Shown here piece after piece: positions 59,045-64,000 of a DNA stretch of 64,000 nucleotides. The stretch comes from Geothrix terrae. GTDB lineage: Bacteria > Acidobacteriota > Holophagae > Holophagales > Holophagaceae. Below the pieces are notes generated by a model, which ran no database searches, was not told where the DNA came from, and saw only the letters and a list, made by a program, of their open reading frames with translations. Positions within the stretch are counted from its first letter, which is position 1, and every line of letters starts with the position of its first letter. Made by a program: the position numbers and the translations under genes. The DNA lies in NCBI RefSeq assembly GCF_022808775.1, contig NZ_JAKZLA010000004.1, positions 1 to 64,000 of the forward strand, written 5' to 3'.

Positions 59045-61735
59045 TTACCGGACCTTCGAGTCGGCGGTAGGGCGCAGGCTGACCGCCGTGACCTTGTATT
59101 CCGGCGTCCCCGTGACCGCGTCCCGGCCCGGGCCCGTGGCCAGGTTCACGTAGGCGGCCACCGCATGGAAGGTGGCGAAGGGCTCGCCCCGCCGGACCCG
59201 GTCCGTGGGGCGGACCCGGAGCGTGAAGGCGCCGTGGCGGCTCCGCACCTGCACCGGATCACCCGTCGAAAGCCCCAGTTCCATGGCATCGTCGGGGTGG
59301 AGTTCCAGCTCATCGTCCGCCCGCAGCTCGTGGTTCCGGGTCCGCCCCGTCATGGTGGCGGCATTGAAGTGGAACAGGCTGCGGCCCGTGTTCAGCAGGA
59401 AGGGGAACTCGCGGTCCGGAGCCTCCGGCGAAGGCGTCCAGGCCAGCGGGCGGAAGGTGGCGCGGCCTTCGGGGAAGGCACCCGCGTGAAGCACCGGCGT
59501 GCCGGGATGGTCCTCCGCCGGGCAGGGCCACTGGAGGCCCCCCTCACGGTCCAGCCGTGCATGGCTGATGCCCGCGATGGCCGGCCAGACCTGGCGCGCC
59601 TCCTCCCATACGGCCGCCGCATCCGGATGGGCGAACTGCGGGCCGGCGCCCAGCCGTTCCGCGAGGGCGGCCAGGATCGCCTGGTCCGTGCGGCTGTTCC
59701 CCCTCGGCGGCAGCACACGGCGGACGCGTTGGACGCGCCGCTCCCCGTTCATGAAGGTGCCCTCCTTCTCGAAGGGGCTGGCGGCCGGCAGGAAGACCGT
59801 GCCGAAGGCCTTGGCCGTCTCCGTGAGGAAGAGATCCACCACGATGAGGGCCTCCAGCCCGTTCAGGTTCTCCGCGGTCTCCCGCGCCCCGGGATGGCTC
59901 AGCAGGGGGTCATAGCCGATCACCAGCAGGGCCTTCAGCCGGCCCTCCCCCGCGGCGTCGATCATCTGCAGGGCGTTGAGACCCGGCACCTGCGGCAGGT
60001 CGGCGCCCCAGACCTGCGCGTGGATCCCTTCCGCGTGCTCCACCTTCTGGTAGCCCGTGAGGCGGGAGGGCTCGCAGCCCATCTGCGCACTGCCCTGGAC
60101 GTTGTTCTGGCCCCGCAGGGGATTCACCCCGCCACCCGGAATGCCCACGTTCCCCGTGAGCAGCGCGAGGTGGGCCAGGGCCGCCACGCCATCCGTGCCC
60201 TGCCGGTGCTCGGTGACCCCCAGGCCGTGGAAGGTCATGGCCGGCTTGGCTGTGGCGTATAACCTTGCCGCCTGCAGGATGGCCTCCGGATCGATCCCGC
60301 AGAGGGCGCCCGCCCGCTCCGGAGTCCACGCCCGCAGCGAATCGGCATAGGCCTCCAGGTTCCGGGTGCGGGCCCCCAGGAAGGCCATGTCCGCGAGGTC
60401 CCCGGCCAGGATCACGTTCGCCATGGCCTGCAGGAGGGGCAGGTTCGTGCCGGGCCGCGGAGCCAGGTGGTGCGTGGCCATCGCGGCCAGCTCCGTGCGG
60501 CGCGGATCGATCACGATGAGGGGCACGCCCGTGCGCGCGCGCTGACGGAGGCGGGCGCCGACGATGGGGTGGTTCTCCGTGGGATTGGCGCCCACCACCA
60601 TCAGCAGGCCGGCCCGCTCGATGTCCGCATAGCTGTTGGTGGCCGCCCCGGTGCCGAAGGTCTGGCCCAGGCCCGCGGCGCTGGGGGCGTGGCAGACCCG
60701 GGCGCAGCAGTCCACGTTGTGCGTGCCGAGCGCGAGGCGCGCGAACTTCTGCGCCAGGTAGTTCTCCTCGTTGGTGGCGCGGCTGGAGGCCAGAACGCCG
60801 ACGGCTTCTGGCCCGCCCGAGGCCATCCCGGCCCGGAGCGCCGAGGCGGCGGCATCCAGCGCCTCCTCCCAGCTCACGGGCTCCCAGACACCGCGGCGGC
60901 GGAGCATGGGCTCGGTGATCCGGTCCGGCGCCTCGTTGAAGCCCCAGCCGTAGCGGCCCTTCACGCAGAGGTGCCCCCGGCTCACCGGCGAGGCGACCAC
61001 CGGGCGGGCCTCGGTGATGCGTCCCTCCGCCACCCCCACGTCCAGCTCGCAGCCGGTGCCGCAGTACGGGCAGGTGGTGCGGACCCAGCGCTCCGGAAGC
61101 CCCGCGGCCAGGCGGGAGACATCCTCGATGGCCCCCGTGGGACAGGTGTCGGCGCAGGCGCCGCAGCTCACGCAGGCGCTCTCCCGCAGGCCGGGCGAGA
61201 GCTCCGGGGCCAAGGCCAGGTCCCTGCCGCGCCCCGTGAACGTCCAGATGTTCTGCCCCTGCACCTCGTCGCAGATGCGCACGCAACGGCCGCAGGCCAC
61301 GCACCAGGACAGATCCACGTCCAGGTAGGGATGCTCCGGATGCCTCGCCTCGGGCCTGCGCGCGCCCGAAGGCACCAGGCCGTAGGCTTCCAGCAGCTTC
61401 CGGAAGGGCTTCCCCGCCAGACGCGCCGGATCCTCGGCGGGGATGCGCTCGGCCAGGCGCATCAGCATGGCCCGGCGGAAGTCCTCCAGGGCGGGCGTAT
61501 GGGTCTCCACCACCATGCCCTCCTCCGCCGGGGTGGCGCAGGCGCAGGGAGGGCGCTCGCGGCCCTCCACCTCCACCTCGCACAGCCGGCAGCTGGAGGC
61601 CGGCTTCAGCCGCGGGTCCGAGCAGAGGGTGGGAATCTCGATGCCGTTCCGCCGGCAGGCCTCCAGCAGCGTGGTCCCCGGCTGCGTCGCGACGTCGCGG
61701 CCATTCACCCGCAGGCGGATGGGGGTTCCGGTCAC
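59045..61735 (-). CDS. Formate dehydrogenase alpha-type molybdoenzyme with NuoG-like N-terminus
   Basis: The 896-residue protein has a 2Fe-2S ferredoxin-type start (C38, C49, C52, C64). Two ferredoxin 4Fe-4S blocks follow (CVACGRCVRICDEVQG and CVSCGACADTCPTGA), then a 4Fe-4S motif CPYCGTGCELDV...GHLC. The molybdopterin domain follows, with the metal ligand Cys in CARVCHAPSAAGL, not selenocysteine. This is the FdhA/FdhF-type subunit of NAD-linked or ferredoxin-linked formate dehydrogenases. The GTG start follows AGGAG by 8 bases. No partner subunit (NuoE/NuoF-like) or FdhD is in the window. Confidence 0.9.
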   Translation of the reverse strand: MTGTPIRLRVNGRDVATQPGTTLLEACRRNGIEIPTLCSDPRLKPASSCRLCEVEVEGRERPPCACATPAEEGMVVETHTPALEDFRRAMLMRLAERIPAEDPARLAGKPFRKLLEAYGLVPSGARRPEARHPEHPYLDVDLSWCVACGRCVRICDEVQGQNIWTFTGRGRDLALAPELSPGLRESACVSCGACADTCPTGAIEDVSRLAAGLPERWVRTTCPYCGTGCELDVGVAEGRITEARPVVASPVSRGHLCVKGRYGWGFNEAPDRITEPMLRRRGVWEPVSWEEALDAAASALRAGMASGGPEAVGVLASSRATNEENYLAQKFARLALGTHNVDCCARVCHAPSAAGLGQTFGTGAATNSYADIERAGLLMVVGANPTENHPIVGARLRQRARTGVPLIVIDPRRTELAAMATHHLAPRPGTNLPLLQAMANVILAGDLADMAFLGARTRNLEAYADSLRAWTPERAGALCGIDPEAILQAARLYATAKPAMTFHGLGVTEHRQGTDGVAALAHLALLTGNVGIPGGGVNPLRGQNNVQGSAQMGCEPSRLTGYQKVEHAEGIHAQVWGADLPQVPGLNALQMIDAAGEGRLKALLVIGYDPLLSHPGARETAENLNGLEALIVVDLFLTETAKAFGTVFLPAASPFEKEGTFMNGERRVQRVRRVLPPRGNSRTDQAILAALAERLGAGPQFAHPDAAAVWEEARQVWPAIAGISHARLDREGGLQWPCPAEDHPGTPVLHAGAFPEGRATFRPLAWTPSPEAPDREFPFLLNTGRSLFHFNAATMTGRTRNHELRADDELELHPDDAMELGLSTGDPVQVRSRHGAFTLRVRPTDRVRRGEPFATFHAVAAYVNLATGPGRDAVTGTPEYKVTAVSLRPTADSKVR

Positions 61736-61791
61736 CAGCTTGTCTCCTGAAGGAAGGGGCGCTCAGCAGTATGCGCCGCCTGCCCTGGAGT

Positions 61792-62223
61792 TCAAGGCTG
61801 GCCGTGGTGCTCCCACTTCACGCCGAAGTGGTCGAGGATGTGCTGGCGCTCCACGCGTTCCTGCTCGGCGATGCTCGCGTAGGGGTGGCGGAACACCACC
61901 CGCCGCACGCCGCGGCGCACCAGCGCGCGGCAGCAGGTGAGGCAGGGCTCGTGGGTGACGTACGCCGTGGCCACAGGGCCGTCGCAGAACCCGAGGGCGT
62001 TCTCCTCCGCGTGGCTGGTGTGCAGGCAGCGCTGGCCCGGCCTGCAGGTCTCCGGCGTGCAGTGGGGCATGCCGGGCAGCGCGCCGTTGAAGCCCGCCGC
62101 AGCAATGCCGCCATCGCCCCGCAGCAGGACGGCACCCACCTGGAGGCGGCAGCAGGTCCCCAGCCGGCTCAGCTCCAGCGCCATGTTCATGAAGACTTCG
62201 TCCTTCAGCTGGGATCGCGTCAC
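61792..62223 (-). CDS. Deoxycytidylate deaminase family protein
   Basis: The 143-residue protein has the cytidine-deaminase zinc motif: H71-A-E73 in TSHAEENAL and C94-x2-C97 in EPCLTCCRALV. Other Cys-rich loops (LGTCCRLQ, PHCTPETC, RCLHTSH) fit dCMP deaminase/ComEB proteins that convert dCMP to dUMP for dTTP synthesis. I chose GTG 62223 because GAGGGG is well placed; two ATGs (62247 and 62250) lack a ribosome site. It is divergent from the secreted protein gene. Confidence 0.85.
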   Translation of the reverse strand: MTRSQLKDEVFMNMALELSRLGTCCRLQVGAVLLRGDGGIAAAGFNGALPGMPHCTPETCRPGQRCLHTSHAEENALGFCDGPVATAYVTHEPCLTCCRALVRRGVRRVVFRHPYASIAEQERVERQHILDHFGVKWEHHGQP

Positions 62224-62345
62224 GTCCGCCCCTCGGGAAACCTCCATCATCGCAAGAAGCGAGGGGTTCCGGGGCCCGTCGGGGCCTCTCAACAGATCTG
62301 AATGTCTTTGGAATAAATCGTGCGCTTCGTCACAGGGAGATGGGT

Positions 62346-62374
62346 TTGACTGAAGTCGCAGATAGGCATAATAA
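62346..62374 (+). promoter_or_regulatory. Promoter of the secreted protein gene at 62393
   Basis: TTGACT (62346-62351) and TAATAA (62369-62374) are separated by 17 bases, about 19 bp before the ATG. The -35 is nearly perfect and the -10 reads TAATAAAAT. The short leader still leaves room for a weak AGG site. Confidence 0.7.
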
Positions 62375-62392
62375 AATATAGGCAGGTAATTT

Positions 62393-63481
62393 ATGAGACT
62401 CCGCCTTCTGACCTTCTTTGCCACGCTGGCCCTCTGCGGCCCCCTTCCCCTGGACGCCCAGGCCCGGGCTTCGGCCCAGAGCTGGGATCCCGCCCGTGCG
62501 ACGGGAGGATGGGCCTTCCAGGAAGTGGACGGCTCGCTGGTCTTCTTCGATCCGCCCACCCGCTCCCTGCGTTCCTGGATGAAGGGGAGCGGCCTCCTGT
62601 CCACGCTCCAGATCACCCTTCCCGAAGTCCGGAAGGCCGCCGCGGCGCCGAAACCGGCACCGACGGCGAGCAGCCCCGTTGCCACCGACTATGACGCGGC
62701 CGGCGCCCTCCTTTACGGGATTCCGCGCCACCGGCCCCACGCCGCAGCCGCGAAGCCCGCCGCGCAGCCTGCCCCGGAACCCGCTTGTGAAGCCGTGCCC
62801 GAGCGCTGGGTGGTCGACTCCTACAGCCGGACCTGGATGGCCTGCGACGGCCGCCTGGTCATCCTCAACAAGGACGGCCAGATCGAGAACGCCCTGGCGG
62901 TCCCCACCGCCATCGAGGACATGGCCGTGGGCCGCGAGGGCATCCTCGTCCTCTACCGGACCCTGAAGCCCTACCTCGAGAAGCGCGACCTGAGGACCGG
63001 CGCGGTGCTCTGGTCCTACGGCGACCGCACCCAGGTGAAGGACGCCGCGGCCCAGCCGCTGCTGGTTCCGCTCAACCGCATGGCGCTGGGAACGGATGGG
63101 ACGGTGTACCTCGCGGAGGGCCCCAGCCTGGCCTTCACGGTCCTCGATCCCGCCCGGGGTCCCAAGGAGCCCGGTCAGACCTTCTTCACCTGCCGTGACG
63201 CGCTGCCCGGCCGCGCCATGCTGGGCTCGGTGGGCCGCGGGCCCATGTTGTCATGGGCAGGCAAGGACGTGATCTTCAGCGTCTTCACGCCAAGCCAGAT
63301 CAGGTCCTGCGGCGCCCCTGAATCCAAGGGCCTCGTGCTCGCCCGCTTCGACCTGCTCAACGGCGCCCTGGAGTGGATCCCGACCGAGCTTCCCGAAGGT
63401 CACCGGCTGGTGGGCCTCCTCGATCACGAAGCCGTCTTCCTGGCCCCCGGCGGAGGGCTGGCCTACGCCCCCATCCGGTGA
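62393..63481 (+). CDS. Secreted protein of unknown function, possible beta-propeller
   Basis: The 362-residue protein has a signal peptide (LLTFFATLALCGPLPLDAQA) and a Pro/Ala-rich insert (about 80-125). The rest is made of repeated short beta strands (MACDGRLVILNKDGQIENAL, DMAVGREGILVLYRTL, RMALGTDGTVYLAEGP, LARFDLLNGALEWIP). The spacing of DG and GT turns about every 45-60 residues suggests a beta-propeller. Paired Cys (CEAV, MACD, TCRD, RSCG) may form disulphides. No family name could be given. A terminator follows. Confidence 0.6.
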   Translation: MRLRLLTFFATLALCGPLPLDAQARASAQSWDPARATGGWAFQEVDGSLVFFDPPTRSLRSWMKGSGLLSTLQITLPEVRKAAAAPKPAPTASSPVATDYDAAGALLYGIPRHRPHAAAAKPAAQPAPEPACEAVPERWVVDSYSRTWMACDGRLVILNKDGQIENALAVPTAIEDMAVGREGILVLYRTLKPYLEKRDLRTGAVLWSYGDRTQVKDAAAQPLLVPLNRMALGTDGTVYLAEGPSLAFTVLDPARGPKEPGQTFFTCRDALPGRAMLGSVGRGPMLSWAGKDVIFSVFTPSQIRSCGAPESKGLVLARFDLLNGALEWIPTELPEGHRLVGLLDHEAVFLAPGGGLAYAPIR

Positions 63482-63514
63482 AGGGGCAGCGTTTCCCCCG
63501 TCGTCCTGGCCTAC

Positions 63515-63543
63515 GAGCAAAAGCTCCAATGGAGCTTTTGCTC
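63515..63543. terminator. Bidirectional hairpin terminator before tRNA-Arg
   Basis: GAGCAAAAGCTCC-AAT-GGAGCTTTTGCTC is a perfect 13-bp stem with a three-base loop. It contains an AAAA/TTTT stretch inside the stem but has no free T-run. It lies between the secreted protein gene and the convergent tRNA gene. Confidence 0.6.
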
Positions 63544-63578
63544 GCTTTGGAAATGCCCGGGGCGGGCCTGGACAAGAG

Positions 63579-63655
63579 TGGTGGCCCCGATGCGATTCGA
63601 ACGCACGACCTGCTCCTTAGGAGGGAGCTGCTCTATCCAGCTGAGCTACGGGACC
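63579..63655 (-). tRNA. tRNA-Arg, anticodon CCU, encoded CCA end
   Basis: The 77-base sequence folds as a standard tRNA. The acceptor stem pairs GGTCCCG with CGGGGCC, the D arm is GCTC...GAGC, and the anticodon stem GCTCC/GGAGC encloses loop CTCCTAA with anticodon CCU. The T arm has TTCGAAT, and the 3' CCA is in the DNA. It reads AGG codons for arginine. The region up to 63849 contains no further gene. Confidence 0.95.
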
Positions 63656-63849
63656 CACGCGGGTTTGCGAGTCTCCCAGTCTAGCAGTTGTGCCCATGTT
63701 GTGGCTCGGCCAGAGGCGCGGGCCTCCACCGCCAGGGCACCCGCGCGCCTCCATCCCCGGGAGGCGCCATGGCGGCACCCTGATCTCCCCGCGGAGCCCT
63801 GGGGAGATTCGGGTAGGCTCAACCCATACCCCCTCCCACAGGACCTTCC

Positions 63850-64000
63850 GTGCTGCGCGCCAAGATGCCTTTCCTCGCCTTGATCCTGCTGCTCGGAGGC
63901 CCCTTCCGGCTCGCCGCACAGGCGCCCCGGGCGACCCCCGGCCGACCGGTCCCGAACAAGCCGATCCCGACCAAGCTCATCCCGGCGCCCTGGGTCCTCG
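63850..64000 (+). CDS. Start of a secreted protein gene, cut by the window edge
   Basis: The GTG at 63850 with AGGA 6 bases upstream opens a frame with a signal peptide (MPFLALILLLGGPFRLAAQ) and a Pro/Lys-rich mature start (APRATPGRPVPNKPIPTK). The ATG at 63865 is an alternative start. Only about 50 codons are in the window, so the product cannot be named. Confidence 0.65.
   Translation, partial: MLRAKMPFLALILLLGGPFRLAAQAPRATPGRPVPNKPIPTKLIPAPWVL

Noticed and set aside
59045-61735. Formate dehydrogenase checked for a selenocysteine codon
   Set aside because: The molybdenum-ligand position reads Cys (RVCHAPS) with no in-frame TGA, so it is a Cys enzyme.

Overview
The window is chromosomal DNA from a high-GC, Gram-negative bacterium. 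The likely source is an Acidobacteriota of class Holophagae (Geothrix/Holophaga-like). This is inferred from the overall gene style, Ig-repeat lipoproteins, a FeoA-FeoB-small Cys-rich protein operon, TonB/ExbD, a class A RNase P RNA and many secreted proteins with a short signal peptide ending in AQ. No rRNA gene is present to prove it. No phage, insertion sequence, integrase or CRISPR array was recognised. The left end (a 3'-truncated Ig-like lipoprotein) and the right end (a 5' fragment of a secreted protein) are cut by the window.

Positions 1 to about 10,900 look accessory. The DNA is visibly less GC-rich and its genes have no housekeeping role: a repeat-rich lipoprotein, a divergent MFS exporter/LysR regulator pair, a cupin-membrane cytochrome-like-YkgJ cluster, a secreted M20 peptidase overlapping a GNAT acetyltransferase, and a secreted double-DTG aspartyl protease with a PDZ domain. 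From about 10,950 rightwards the DNA is strongly GC-rich and mostly conserved or housekeeping.

10.9-24.2 kb: a DUF2239/GIY-YIG two-gene operon, an FHA-GAF-SpoIIE-type phosphatase, a coupled NfeD/slipin pair, an unknown protein coupled to a radical SAM enzyme, the feoA-feoB-Cys-rich ferrous iron uptake operon, a CDP-alcohol phosphatidyltransferase coupled to an AI-2E-family membrane protein, an RluB-like pseudouridine synthase, an atypical SDR and a DUF2721 protein. 24.2-31.3 kb: GTP cyclohydrolase II, an NrnA-like DHH phosphoesterase, adenosine deaminase, a Fur-family regulator divergent from a tautomerase-like/winged-helix fusion, a methyltransferase, an MFS transporter and a GNAT enzyme. 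31.4-33.3 kb: a four-copy 76-bp tandem repeat, the RNase P RNA and a TonB/ExbD pair.

33.5-48.2 kb: a very large degenerate chemoreceptor-like protein, RecO, a Spy-like protein, a secreted transglutaminase, MarR, an ABC-F ATPase, two related periplasmic coiled-coil proteins, a beta-barrel protein, a degenerate Smr-domain protein, a PfkB kinase, a LysM protein and RsmG. 48.3-64 kb: YbeY with a basic AT-hook-like tail, a TPR-like membrane protein, YebC followed by a duplicated copy of its own 3' end, an M14 carboxypeptidase, a coupled Gfo/Idh-serine hydrolase-SpoIID operon, an unknown protein, a DUF2238 protein, a large formate dehydrogenase-type molybdoenzyme, dCMP deaminase, a secreted unknown protein, tRNA-Arg(CCU) and the truncated last gene.

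Most of the window is ordinary. The best candidates for something new are small: the cupin/membrane/YkgJ cassette, the DUF2239-GIY-YIG operon with a repeated operator-like motif, the tautomerase-winged-helix fusion, and two families of structured intergenic repeats.
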